Shown here: piece after piece, positions 53,789 to 63,800 of the stretch
Numbering within the stretch: the stretch's first letter is position 1
Layout: every line of letters starts with the position of its first letter
Assembly (NCBI GenBank): GCA_002070415.1
Contig: MWDF01000001.1
Location: forward strand, 117,983-181,982
DNA: 64,000 nucleotides
Source: Firmicutes bacterium ADurb.Bin153
GTDB lineage: Bacteria; Bacillota; DTU025; MWDF01
Reading direction: 5' to 3'
The notes under the pieces: generated by a model
What the model was told of the DNA's origin: nothing
The model's input: only the letters and a program-made list of their open reading frames with translations
Databases searched by the model: none
Position numbers and translations under genes: made by a program

Positions 53789-56700
53789 TTAGAACGTGGT
53801 GCTGAGCTTTATGCCGAGGGTGTTGACCAGGTTGTCGGCATAACCGCCCGGATTGTAGGTGTACTTGACGTACTTGGTGTCGAAGGTCGCGACCAGGCTG
53901 GTGGCATTGAATATCTTCTGGTTGTATCCGATGCCTGCGCCCATCACGAAGCCGTCGGGATCGGCAGCGCTTACGCTGTTCCTGTACTCGAAGTTAGCCT
54001 TCGCATACAGGCTGGCCTTATCCGTGATGTTGTAGGTCAGCTTCGCGTCCGCGTACGCCTTGAACATGGTCGTGCTCTTGAAGTACACGCCGAGGTTCGC
54101 GGCCAGGTTCCACTTCATGAAGAACGTGGTGTTGAGACTGAGCTCTCCGTACGCCTTCTGGTAGTTCTTGGCAGTGAAGTCGCCGAAGACGCCTTCCCAT
54201 CCGGCCTTGGCCTTGAGCACATCGGTGATCAGGTCCAGCTCGGTGTTGATGTATGCCTTGTACTTGTTGTTTATGCCAGCATACAGTCCGCCGACGTCGT
54301 ATGTCTCGGTGTAGTACTGGAAGCCTGCGTTGAAGATGTACAGCTTGAGGTCCAGGTTCGCGCCCGCATAGCAGAAGGCGTCCTCTTCAGGCACGGGTAC
54401 GTTCCATACGCCGGCCTTGATTATGTCGGATTCCCTGCCGCCGTAGATCTTCAGCGAGCCGCTTGCTACGCTGGTTTCCTTGCCGAAGCTGTACTTGGCG
54501 TACACTTCGTTCGTGTGGGTCATGTCGGCCCACTTGGAGTCCCCGTAGAAGCCGGTGTCCAAACCGAACACTAGGTTGGGCAGGACGTCGATGCTGTTGC
54601 TGACTTCCAGGTTCATTATGTCGTTCTCGATCATCTCAGGATCCTCGTCGTCTGCGAACTCGACGAAGCTCGGTGCATAGGCCTCGCCTACGCGCTCGAA
54701 GTTCACGCTGGTGTTCCAGACTCCGGCCTTGCCCTCGATGTAAGCGGTTACAGCGCTCTCGGGGAGCGGCAGTCCGGTGGCGAGCAGAACGTTGGCGAAC
54801 GCGCCGGCGCTCCAGTTGTCCGCCAGCTTCAGGTCAAGGTTGACGCCTATGTTCTTCTCGCTGTAGGTAACAGTCGTATCCCCGGAGAACGGCCTGTCAT
54901 CTATCGCCAGGTAGTAGAGCGTAAGGTCTACCACGTCGGCGTAGTTGGCGTTGCCCGCGAGGCCCCACACGTAGTTGAAGTCGGTCGAGGAGCCCAGCTT
55001 GCCCAGAATGGCCGACGCGCCGAGAGTCATGTCGTCTATCAGCTCGGGGGTGTACTTCATCCAGCCCTCGAGGCCTTCGTACTTGGTGCCCTTGAACTTG
55101 ATCGCGGACATCACGTACTTGTTGATGTACTTGGGCCTGGTAAGCTCGCCGCCTAGCAACTGGCCCGAGCCGTTGGGTCCGGTTACCTTGACGTCGATGT
55201 CGCCGCTGTAGACATAGGCTGTTGCGTCGGCTATGCCGTAGGTGTCGAGGTCCGCGTTGATCCCAACGTTGATCTCAACGCCCGGTTCGGGCGTTATCGT
55301 GCCTGTCAGCGAGAGCTTCGCGTAGTACTTGTTCGTAGGTACGATCGCTTCCAACGGATCTGAGTTGTCGAACGGATCCACGAACGGGGTTCCGTACTGG
55401 ACCGCCACGTCCTTGAACTCGAGAAGCAGGCTTCCTGAGAGCAGGAACTTGTTGACCCAGAGCTTGGACAGGGTGTCCGTGAGCCCCATCAGGCCGCTCT
55501 TGAGGCTGAGGGCATCTGCCGCGCTGGTCTTGGCCGCAGCTTCTAGGGCGGCTACCTTGGCGCTCAGCTCGTCCGCCTTAATCTTGTTCTCGGCTTCAAG
55601 CTTGGATACCCTTTCGTTCATCGCGGCATCCGCTGCGACGAGGTTGTTCATTATGTTGGTGGTGTGGTTCTGCTGGATGTACAGGTCGTTGATGTCGTCG
55701 GAGTTCCTCTGCACGTCCGCGGCCAGCGTCCCGTATTTCTCCAACAGTTCTGCCACCTGGGGTTCAAGAAGCTCTATCCTGAGGATGGCATTGTTGACCT
55801 TCTCGCTCTCGAGAGCCACGAGGTCCATGTTGAGCATTGCCACCTTCTCATCCAGGGCTTCAAGCTTGGCATCGATCGCGTCGCAGCAGCCGTACAGGTA
55901 ATTGACCTGTTCGACGAGCGGCTTGAGCGCGTCTATGTCGTCTTGTGCCTGCAGGAGGTCGAGCCTGAGGAGGGCGAGGCCTTCCTTGTTGAGGCCTGTC
56001 TCTTTAGTGAGCATGTCTCCGTGCTCGCCCATCATTCCCTCTATAGCCGCGAACTTGGCGGCCATGTCAGCCTTCAGGGCATTGATGTCGTCAGCGTTCT
56101 TGTAGTTGAGCTCGTACAGGTCGATTATGTCGGTTGCGTTCTGCTCGGCCTGCTTGGAAACGACTTCTACGTCCTTTCCAACCTTGGCCACCCAGTTTTC
56201 GATCTCACTCGTCCTGAGCTCGAGCATGCCTATCATCGTGTCGGTGTTGTTCAGCTTCGACTCGAGTGCCAATACCTTGGAATCCAGCACTCCGAGCTTC
56301 GAGGACAGAACGTCGACCTTGTCCTTCTCGAGTGCGAGCACCATCTTCTTGACGGCGTCAAGGTCCTGGGCGGTCGCGCCTTCCACTATAGTCGTGATTA
56401 TCGGCGCGGGACCTGCGGTCGTAGGTACGCCGAGCTTGGCGATCGCAGCGTTGAGGTCTGCGAGCTGCTTATCGGTGGCATCGGCCCTCTTCTCGAGGCC
56501 CGCTATCCTTGCGACTGCGGGATCGAGCTGGAGTTTTAATGCCGCGATGTCCGCCTCGTTCTTGGCGACCTTGGCAGCCAGCTGCTTAAGCTGCTCGTCG
56601 AGGGCATCGACGCGCACTCCCAGGATCGATATCTCGCGGGAAAATTCGGTCCTGAGGTCTTGGATCATCGCGTATAGCTCCGCTATCCTCTCGTCGATGT

Positions 56701-57133
56701 CCTCGAGCTTCGGGCCCACCAGCGCTTCTATCTTCTCCCTGATAATGGTCTCCAGTATAGTCTGGTCGGGTTCGACCTGGACTACCGTGGTCACAGGCGC
56801 CGGTGTAGGTACGGGAGTAGGGGTGGTAACGGGAGCCGGTTCGGCTGCAGTAGGTATCTTCTTCTCTACTTCCGCTACGCGTGCAGTGATCTGCTGATCC
56901 AGGTACTTCAGCAATCTTGCAATCATTACTGCTATCTCATACCTGGTAGTAGGCTGCGGGCCCTTGAAAGTTCCGTCGGGGTAGCCTTCCAAGATGCCCA
57001 GTGCGGTCAGTGTCCCTACCGATTCAGACGCCCAATGGAGATCGGAGACGTCTGGGTAAGGGCTTGCCATCGCAGGCATCACTACCGCCATGGCAATTAG
57101 AACCGCAATTAGCATGGCTACGGTTCTCTTCAT
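53789..57133 (-). CDS. SLH-domain outer-membrane porin (OmpM-like)
   Basis: 1114 residues. After a signal peptide there is one SLH domain at about residues 24-80 (YPDVSDLHWASESVGTLTAL, GYPDGTFKG, TTRYEIAVMIARLL), which would bind the pyruvylated wall polymer. A Pro/Thr/Val-rich linker (about 92-122) and long coiled coils (about 125-570, with MLNMDLVALESEKV-type heptads) span the periplasm. The rest is a beta-barrel ending TLGIKLSTTF with a terminal Phe. It resembles OmpM and Slp proteins that tether the outer membrane in diderm Terrabacteria. It has its own promoter, leader and terminator, indicating high expression. Confidence 0.93.
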   Translation of the reverse strand: MKRTVAMLIAVLIAMAVVMPAMASPYPDVSDLHWASESVGTLTALGILEGYPDGTFKGPQPTTRYEIAVMIARLLKYLDQQITARVAEVEKKIPTAAEPAPVTTPTPVPTPAPVTTVVQVEPDQTILETIIREKIEALVGPKLEDIDERIAELYAMIQDLRTEFSREISILGVRVDALDEQLKQLAAKVAKNEADIAALKLQLDPAVARIAGLEKRADATDKQLADLNAAIAKLGVPTTAGPAPIITTIVEGATAQDLDAVKKMVLALEKDKVDVLSSKLGVLDSKVLALESKLNNTDTMIGMLELRTSEIENWVAKVGKDVEVVSKQAEQNATDIIDLYELNYKNADDINALKADMAAKFAAIEGMMGEHGDMLTKETGLNKEGLALLRLDLLQAQDDIDALKPLVEQVNYLYGCCDAIDAKLEALDEKVAMLNMDLVALESEKVNNAILRIELLEPQVAELLEKYGTLAADVQRNSDDINDLYIQQNHTTNIMNNLVAADAAMNERVSKLEAENKIKADELSAKVAALEAAAKTSAADALSLKSGLMGLTDTLSKLWVNKFLLSGSLLLEFKDVAVQYGTPFVDPFDNSDPLEAIVPTNKYYAKLSLTGTITPEPGVEINVGINADLDTYGIADATAYVYSGDIDVKVTGPNGSGQLLGGELTRPKYINKYVMSAIKFKGTKYEGLEGWMKYTPELIDDMTLGASAILGKLGSSTDFNYVWGLAGNANYADVVDLTLYYLAIDDRPFSGDTTVTYSEKNIGVNLDLKLADNWSAGAFANVLLATGLPLPESAVTAYIEGKAGVWNTSVNFERVGEAYAPSFVEFADDEDPEMIENDIMNLEVSNSIDVLPNLVFGLDTGFYGDSKWADMTHTNEVYAKYSFGKETSVASGSLKIYGGRESDIIKAGVWNVPVPEEDAFCYAGANLDLKLYIFNAGFQYYTETYDVGGLYAGINNKYKAYINTELDLITDVLKAKAGWEGVFGDFTAKNYQKAYGELSLNTTFFMKWNLAANLGVYFKSTTMFKAYADAKLTYNITDKASLYAKANFEYRNSVSAADPDGFVMGAGIGYNQKIFNATSLVATFDTKYVKYTYNPGGYADNLVNTLGIKLSTTF

Positions 57134-57175
57134 GTGTTCTTACCCCCCTTGGCTTTGTAGATAACTACCAAACCT

Positions 57176-57228
57176 AAAACCGTCCAGCCTTTGAAGTGAC
57201 CTTGTTTCCTTCAAAGATGTCGGGTTTT
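57176..57228 (-). promoter_or_regulatory. Hairpin in the 5' leader of the SLH porin mRNA
   Basis: In the transcribed leader, an 8-bp perfect stem CTTTGAAG/CTTCAAAG with a 12-base loop lies inside a 6-bp outer stem AAAACC/GGTTTT. There is no T-run after it. It may stabilise the long leader or serve as a regulatory element, as in other abundant porin mRNAs. Confidence 0.5.
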
Positions 57229-57330
57229 ATGCCCTCTCTAGACATTTTGATTTCATGACTACATAGGGCTTGGTCTTCTTACGGGTTCTTCCTTTATCTT
57301 TTCTTCAATAAAGCCAGTAATCCTTCTTCT

Positions 57331-57360
57331 TTTATACATCTATTTGCGTGTTTTTATCAA
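57331..57360 (-). promoter_or_regulatory. Promoter of the SLH porin gene
   Basis: TTGATA (57355-57360) and TATAAA (57331-57336), read on the minus strand, are separated by 18 bases. A start near 57324 gives a leader of about 190 bases. The ribosome site GGGGGG lies nine bases before the ATG at 57133. Confidence 0.7.
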
Positions 57361-57393
57361 GCACGCAGTTAGAAGGGCCGTGTTCCGGACCTG

Positions 57394-58734
57394 TCAATAC
57401 ATGACAGCCAATGTCATCGTGGGCTGGCTTTCACTCCTGAATATATCCTTTTCGGCCACGACGTCCACCCGGACTTTGGTCCCGGCCTCCAGGACCTTGA
57501 TGATCGTCTCCGTGAATTGCAGGGCTTTTATGAACGTGCCTATCCGGCCCTCCTCGTCGCTTATCATGCCTTTCGCGAGGCTTATCGCGTTTACCTCCTC
57601 GATCAGCCTGAGTATCTCGAACTGCACCTTGTCCGCGCTCATCGAGCCGTCTATCGTCTGGCTGGCTATGACCTGGCCCTTGAAGAAGACTAGCTCGTCA
57701 TCGAATACGTGCAGAGACACCCACAGCGGTTCACCGAGCCAGCTGTTGACGGGCGAGACCGCCCTCATTATCACCTTGCCCTTCGACGAATAGACCTTCT
57801 GGAATGCATTGAGTACGTTATCCTCGTCGAAGTTGAGCGCCGACCCGTCCTGGCGGCCCGCGACCTCTCCTGCGCCCTTCGACTTCGCTATGCCGTTCAC
57901 GTTGATCAGGAAGTCGTTGATTTGCTGGTGGACGGATTCTATCGGCTGGGAGCAGTCTATCGCCGAGCCTAGTATTATCTGGTCGGCGTAGAATATCACC
58001 TGCATGGTCATGGATGCCTGCTTGCTCTCTATCAGGAGCATGCTGGTCTGTATAAGCTGGTTCAGCTGCTCTTCCAGGTAGGCGACTTCCTCGTTCAGGG
58101 AGTTCCTCGTCTCCTGGAGCTCGGATATGTTGCTTTCCAGATTTAGCCTCTCGTCGGATAATTTGGTTATCTCACCCTGTTGCTCCTTGAGGAGCAGCCC
58201 TGATTCCTGCACCTGCCGGCTCGCCGCTGAAAGCTGCCCTTCCGTGGCCGAAAGCTTGCTTTGTATGTCCGACAGGCCCTGCTTGAGCTCCCCGAGCTGC
58301 CTTGCCGTCACGGTCTTCTCGGTATTCGCCTTGCTGAGTTCGGCCATTATGCCGTTGTAGTCGGATTTGAGCGCCGCGTACTGGGCGCCGATGCTCTGCA
58401 CCTTCGCGGTCAGCTCGTCAGCCTCGCTCATCTTGTCGGAAAGCTCCTGTTTCGTATCCTCGAGTGCCGATGCCGTCTGTTCGAGGTCGCTTCGAAGCTC
58501 CTCTATCCTGAAGAGCGCGATCCTGACGTTTTCCGACAGCAGGGACAGAGTGACTACGGTAAGCGCGACCACCAGCACCCCGGTCAGGAAGGTGATTATT
58601 ATCGACGTGTATTTCGGCCTGATGCCGAAAAGTGTGAGCCTTTTACGGCCTACTCGCATGCCTATCCTGTCGCCGGCAAGAGCGACAAGACCGCCTACTA
58701 CAGCCAATATTGCGATAAGTAATGTGCCGCTCAA
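57394..58734 (-). CDS. DUF3084 domain protein, coiled-coil membrane protein
   Basis: 446 residues. It starts with TTG 58734 behind GGAGG. Two N-terminal hydrophobic segments (LLIAILAVVGGLVALAGDRI, then IIITFLTGVLVVALTVVTLS) flank the typical RIGMRVGRKRLTLFGIRPKY motif of DUF3084. A coiled coil of about 170 residues and a C-terminal alpha/beta domain follow. DUF3084 proteins are found in cyanobacteria and diderm Terrabacteria. The place after lptB hints at an envelope role, which is unproven. Confidence 0.85.
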   Translation of the reverse strand: MSGTLLIAILAVVGGLVALAGDRIGMRVGRKRLTLFGIRPKYTSIIITFLTGVLVVALTVVTLSLLSENVRIALFRIEELRSDLEQTASALEDTKQELSDKMSEADELTAKVQSIGAQYAALKSDYNGIMAELSKANTEKTVTARQLGELKQGLSDIQSKLSATEGQLSAASRQVQESGLLLKEQQGEITKLSDERLNLESNISELQETRNSLNEEVAYLEEQLNQLIQTSMLLIESKQASMTMQVIFYADQIILGSAIDCSQPIESVHQQINDFLINVNGIAKSKGAGEVAGRQDGSALNFDEDNVLNAFQKVYSSKGKVIMRAVSPVNSWLGEPLWVSLHVFDDELVFFKGQVIASQTIDGSMSADKVQFEILRLIEEVNAISLAKGMISDEEGRIGTFIKALQFTETIIKVLEAGTKVRVDVVAEKDIFRSESQPTMTLAVMY

Positions 58735-58747
58735 GAAGACCTCCGTA

Positions 58748-59467
58748 TCAAAGATCGAATGCGTCGCCCAGATAGAACCTCCTGGCGAGCGGATCCTGCG
58801 CTATCTGCCCGGGAGTGCCCGAAACCAGGATATTGCCCGTATACATTATATACCCTCTGTTGGTTATGGCCATCGTATCTCTCACGTTATGGTCGGTTAT
58901 CAGTATTCCGAGCCCCTTTGAGCTCAGCTTTCTTACTATCCCCTGGATCTCGAGCACCGCCAGTGGATCGACGCCCGTGAAAGGCTCGTCCAGCAGCAGG
59001 TACGACGGAGACGTGGCAACCGCCCTCGCTATCTCGACCCTCCTGCGCTCGCCTCCTGACAGCGTGTAGCCCATCTGCTTCCTTATCGTGGTGAGGTTGA
59101 ACGCGTCTAGCAGCTCCTCCGCCTTCTCGGCGACTTCGCGCCTCGTTAGCTTCATCGTCTCGAGCACGGAGGCCACGTTGGACTCCACGCTCATGCGCCT
59201 GAAGATCGAAGGCTCCTGTGCCAGATACCCTATGCCCAGCTGCGCCCTCATGTGGACCGGAAGGTACGTTGCGTTAGTGCCGTCAACTTCAATGGTCCCC
59301 GAATCCGGCGCCTCCAGGCCCAGGAGCATATAAAAAGTCGTCGTCTTGCCGGCCCCGTTCGGCCCGAACAGCCCGACTACTTCCCCTCTTCCCAGCTCCA
59401 GGTCCACACCGTTCACGACGGTGCGCCCCGAGAAGGATTTTGTAAGATTGGAGGCCTTTATGCCCAT
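58748..59467 (-). CDS. lptB: LPS export ABC transporter ATP-binding protein LptB
   Basis: 239 residues. Walker A is LFGPNGAGKTTTFYMLLGL, signature LSGGERRRVEIARAVA, Walker B YLLLDEPFTGVDPLAV, and the LptB-type YLAQEPSIFRRMSVESNV Q-loop region is present. LptB powers extraction of LPS from the inner membrane through LptF/G. It lies 16 bases after lptA and 13 before the DUF3084 gene. Confidence 0.97.
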   Translation of the reverse strand: MGIKASNLTKSFSGRTVVNGVDLELGRGEVVGLFGPNGAGKTTTFYMLLGLEAPDSGTIEVDGTNATYLPVHMRAQLGIGYLAQEPSIFRRMSVESNVASVLETMKLTRREVAEKAEELLDAFNLTTIRKQMGYTLSGGERRRVEIARAVATSPSYLLLDEPFTGVDPLAVLEIQGIVRKLSSKGLGILITDHNVRDTMAITNRGYIMYTGNILVSGTPGQIAQDPLARRFYLGDAFDL

Positions 59468-59483
59468 TGCTTCCCCCGTTCGC

Positions 59484-60152
59484 CTAGACCGTGAAGTTGA
59501 TCTCTATCTTTTCGCCCTCGGCCTCGAAGGCTTCCTTGTCGGTGTAGACGACGGCCTTCTCTGACTTTACGGTGTCCCCGTCCTCGGTTTCGATCATGAC
59601 GCCGGTCATCAGGGTCATCTTCTTCTCGGCGTCGACGTAGGCCGCCTCGCCGGCCTGGGCCTTCTGCTTGTTCTTGGTTATCGTGACCCCGCCCGTTGCT
59701 CTGAAGTCGTTAGTGTTTATGTCTATCTCCATGCTGGAGGTCACGAGGACCACTACGTCCTTCTTGGGCTTGCCCGATTCATCCTTCTCGGTCAGCGTCT
59801 CGGTGAGCTCGAGCTTGACGTTCCCGCTGACTCTCACCTTGTCGTTTTTGAAGTCGGCGTCCATCTTGTCTGCGGTTATCACGATGTTGTCCTGTGCTAT
59901 CCTCACCCCGCCGTCAACCTTGGCGGTCTTGCTGTCGCTGTTGAAGAGCACTTTCTCCGCGTTAATGACGGTAGTGCCGTACTCGATGCGCACGTTGCCC
60001 TCCACCATAGCGTCGCCTTTGGCGCCTTGGTAGTTGAGCTTGCGCGTCGCTGTTATCGTTACCTGCTTCGCCGCCGATACGCTGCCTGCGGCCATCATTA
60101 GCACCGCTAGCACCGCCACAGTGATCAACCTGACCGTGGTCCTTGACATCAT
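59484..60152 (-). CDS. lptA: LptA/OstA-like periplasmic LPS transport protein
   Basis: 222 residues from ATG 60152 (GGAAGGTG four bases upstream); the frame is open further upstream, but that part is a shadow of lptC. A signal peptide ends at VSAAKQ. The OstA repeats are beta-jellyroll strands, such as NYQGAKGDAMVEGNVRIEYG and VKLELTETL. LptA forms the periplasmic bridge between LptC and LptD. It is somewhat longer than proteobacterial LptA (about 185). Confidence 0.9.
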   Translation of the reverse strand: MMSRTTVRLITVAVLAVLMMAAGSVSAAKQVTITATRKLNYQGAKGDAMVEGNVRIEYGTTVINAEKVLFNSDSKTAKVDGGVRIAQDNIVITADKMDADFKNDKVRVSGNVKLELTETLTEKDESGKPKKDVVVLVTSSMEIDINTNDFRATGGVTITKNKQKAQAGEAAYVDAEKKMTLMTGVMIETEDGDTVKSEKAVVYTDKEAFEAEGEKIEINFTV

Positions 60153-60163
60153 TGCACACCTTC

Positions 60164-60805
60164 CTATAGATCGATGACGATCTTCGAGGGCCCTATGATC
60201 TCCATCTCCCGCCTCGTCACCGAATACTTCATGTTGCCGGCAGTAATCCTGATGTTGTCGCCCTGCTGGGCGATTATGTCCCCCGTCGTGTATATGTACT
60301 CGTCGTTTAGGTCCACGGTCAGGTTCTTCGCCATGACCGTGCCGCCGTCCGCCGTTATCTTCGCTTCCCCCGGCACCGTGACTTTCTGCGTCGCGGGGTC
60401 CCACGACATTGATTCTGCAGCCATGAGCGTTTTACCTTCAGAGTCGACCACCACGCCGCCGCTGAACTCCATCCTGTTCCTGCCGTCCACCTTCGCCATC
60501 CCGGCGCTGAAACCCAGGTAAGGGCCCCGGTCGCGGAATATGGTGCCGTCGGTTATGTCGTAAAGCACAGCGTTCCTGCCAAATCTCGGCAGCTCCATCC
60601 TCTCGACTTCCATCTCCCAGACCTTCTCCCCGTCAGCCCAGCTCGACATCGACAATCCCCTGATGAGCACCTCTGGGGCGTCCTTTTCAGCGACGGGCAC
60701 CGTTTCCGCGCTCCCGGGCTCGGGGGCAACGAAGCCGTAGTAGTACAGGGCCGCCGTCGTAAGGGCCAGAGCCAGGAATATCAGAAGCCCCGTCCTTAGT
60801 CTCAA
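60164..60805 (-). CDS. lptC: LPS export system protein LptC
   Basis: 213 residues. One N-terminal transmembrane anchor (GLLIFLALALTTAALYYYGF) is followed by the OstA-like periplasmic domain, with GLSMSSWADGEKVWEMEVER and MEFSGGVVVDSEGKTLMAAE, and a second OstA segment near the end. It starts with TTG 60805 behind GGAGGTGG, 24 bases after the lptF/G-lptD frame. LptC hands LPS from LptB2FG to LptA. Confidence 0.9.
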   Translation of the reverse strand: MRLRTGLLIFLALALTTAALYYYGFVAPEPGSAETVPVAEKDAPEVLIRGLSMSSWADGEKVWEMEVERMELPRFGRNAVLYDITDGTIFRDRGPYLGFSAGMAKVDGRNRMEFSGGVVVDSEGKTLMAAESMSWDPATQKVTVPGEAKITADGGTVMAKNLTVDLNDEYIYTTGDIIAQQGDNIRITAGNMKYSVTRREMEIIGPSKIVIDL

Positions 60806-60828
60806 CTAGGACCCACCTCCTGCCGCCG

Positions 60829-63800
60829 TCATTTGAACAGCGTCCATTCGTCTGTCCCTATACCTATCGGAACGTCCGGGAACGCCTTGAATTTCAGGTT
60901 CACGAAGAACCTCTGCTCGACGATCTGGTAGCCCGCCGTTATCTCCCTGCAGTGCAGGTCCTTCGTGACGGCTATGTCGGCTTTCCTGAGGCCTTCCCTC
61001 GCGATGTCGTAGATCGCGGCCCAGGCCACACGCCATTCCTTAAGGAATCTTACGTCTCCGCTGGTCTCCACCTTGCTCAGCTTCCCCAGGCTGCCGCTGT
61101 ACTCGAGGCCGAACTTGAGGTTGATGTCGTCCGTCGGCTTGAGTGTGACCCTTCCTAGCACGTACGACAATGAGAAGTCCGGCAGCGCGAACCTGAATGT
61201 GAGGTCCGCCTGGTACCGGTCCTGGTAGTTGTACGCCGCCATGGCTGTGAACGGGTCGAACGCGGCTTTCGCGAAATCGTAGCCCGTGGAGGCGGTCAGC
61301 CTGAAGCCGTAGAACGAGGCCGACGTCGAAGCCGCGACCTTGTTCTTGTCGCTAAGGGAATCGAACCTGTACGGGGATAGGCCGAATTTCTTCGAGTAAT
61401 CGTAAGAAAGCTTTATGTCCCAGCCGTTTACGGGCTTGACCGTGAGCGAAGTCGACGCGCTCAGATAGGCCCTGGCGTCGCCGGTCGAATAGATGCTCCC
61501 GATGAGACTGCCGCCAAGGTCGAACGAGCCGTGGCCCCAAAGGTCCATCCTGTCGAGCGACAGGTCCACCGCGGCTTCGCCCTTGCCCGCATCAAGGTAT
61601 TCTGTAGGGGTTGTATTGAGTATCCTCTCCACATACCTGCCCACCGAGAACTTCGCCGATATGCCCGCAGGAAGGTTGCCCAGCTTCATCCTGAACATGT
61701 CTATCTGTATCTCGGGGAGCCTTTTGAGCGATGAGAGGACCACTTCCTGCTTATCGTCCATGGTATCGGCCGCCTGCACGTTCACGGTCAGCTTGCCGTC
61801 CTGGCCCGTGTGGACCAGCGTGGTCTTGTAGTTCAAGTACTCCTGCTTAAGCTCACCGTCCTGGACGATCCTCCTGTAGTTTACGTTCCCGCTCAGCTTC
61901 AGCCCCTCTGCCGGCGCTGAGGAATGTGTAGCGGATAGGTTGAGCGTGGACGAATCCCTGTTCGTGCCGCTGAACTTGTACGACAGGGAAGCGGAGGTCT
62001 TGTCATCCTTGGCGTTCCTGGAGAGCTTGAGCTCCGTGTACTGGTCGTCGTGGTAGGTGCCGAGCTTGTCGACCGTGCCCTTGACCGAGTACTTCATGTC
62101 GGCCCTCAACTCGAGAGGCAGGCTCACGGACTGCGCCACCTCCGCCGTCCAGGAGGCAGAAGGGTCGAAGAAGCTCTTCACGCCGTACAGGCTGTAGTAT
62201 CCGTCCCCTATGCCGCCTATCGCGTAGTCGTGCCTTATCCCGGCCCCAAGGCCGCTAATCTGGAACAGGTCCAGCCTTATGGTCAGCCTGTTGGCGTCGT
62301 CGAGCTTCCTTTTCATCGTCGTCTTCACGTAGACTCCGTCTATGCCGCTCCAGCCGAACTCGGGAAGGATCATCCTGTCCTCTTCCCTCAGGGGTATGCT
62401 AAGGTACGGCAGCCTGAACAGCCTGAGGTTGGCCTCGAAGTACGAGACGTTCCTTGCGATTATGAAGTCGTCGTCGGTGAACTCTATGCTCTCGGCCTCG
62501 ATCCTGTAGTGGGGCTGGGGCAGGCCGCAAGTCGTGAGGTATCCTCCCATAAGCTTGTACGACCCGTCGTCTTCGGCGAACTTCTCACCGCTGATGTATA
62601 TGTAGCCCTTGACCCGCTCGTCGCTCACCTTCCCCTCGAAGGTATCGAACGAGATCAGCTTCGTCTTGATGTTGCAAGTGGCGCTGACCGAGGACACTTC
62701 GCTGTCCTTGGTCGTGACGGTGACCATCCCGCCTAGCTCCGCAAGGCCGCTCACCACGTTTATGGCAGCGTTTCCTGCCGTTATGGTCACATCGTCGAAG
62801 GATATCGTAACCGCGCCCTCCGCCCTCCAGACATCGCCTCCGTCGTAGTAGAGCCTCTGTGCGCTTACCTTCACGGCCGTTCCGGCCGCCGCGGACGATG
62901 AGGCGGAGATGAGAAGGACGGCTGCGACCAGCACGACGATCGACAGTGCGGCCGGCCCCTTGCCGTTCCTGGGCCTTCTGCCCATCTTCCTGGCGTCGGC
63001 CCGAAGCAGCAGCACCAGCGCGGCCGCAAGGAAGATGATGTCCGCCGACCACGCCGCGAGCCAGGGCTGTATCCTCGTCGCCTGCAGCATGCCGTAGGAC
63101 CTGACGACGGATTCGAATATGAAGTACAGGGTGATGATGGCGATGCCGGCTCCTATGCTGTATACGGCGCCGCCCCTTCTCGGGCTCCTTACGGCCAGCG
63201 GCACCGCCAGTATCGCAAAGATAAGCGAAGAAAGCGGCTGGGCGAGCTTCAAGTAGTAGTCTATCAGCAGGTTCTTGGCCCTTATGCCGCTCTTTGAGAA
63301 GAGGTCGATGCTGTCTTTGAGCTCCTTCATGGACATCTCGGACGTTGTCCTGCCCGAGTTCGTATAATCGGTGACGGCCCTTTCCATCTTTATCTCTAGG
63401 ACATCGAAATGCGCGGTCGAGACGACCCTGCCGTCCTGGCCGCACTCATGTATGTTGCCGTCCTCGAATACCCAGGTCCCCGTGTCGGCCCTTCCCTTCG
63501 ACGCGGTTATGAGCTGGGGGTACTTCCCGTATCCGATATCGTATATCATAACGTCCTGGACGGTGGCCCTGTCCTCGCTTATGCGCCCTATGTAGAAGAA
63601 CTTGTTGTCGGGACCCCTGAAGAACACGTTGTTGTCGATGCTCGGGATGCTTTCGCCGAGTATCATCTTGTTCACGATGTTCCTGGATTCGAGGTTGGCC
63701 TTCGGGGCGACCCGGTCGCCCATGTAGAAGCCGAAAAGGCTTATGAGTATGGAAAGCACGATGAGCGGGCGGGATATCCTGGACAGCCTTAGGCCTGCGG

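Noticed and set aside
60153..60404. N-terminal extension of the LptA frame
   Set aside because: The extra residues are His/Arg/Gly-rich and antiparallel in character to no known domain; they overlap lptC in another frame, while ATG 60152 has a ribosome site and starts a clean signal peptide.
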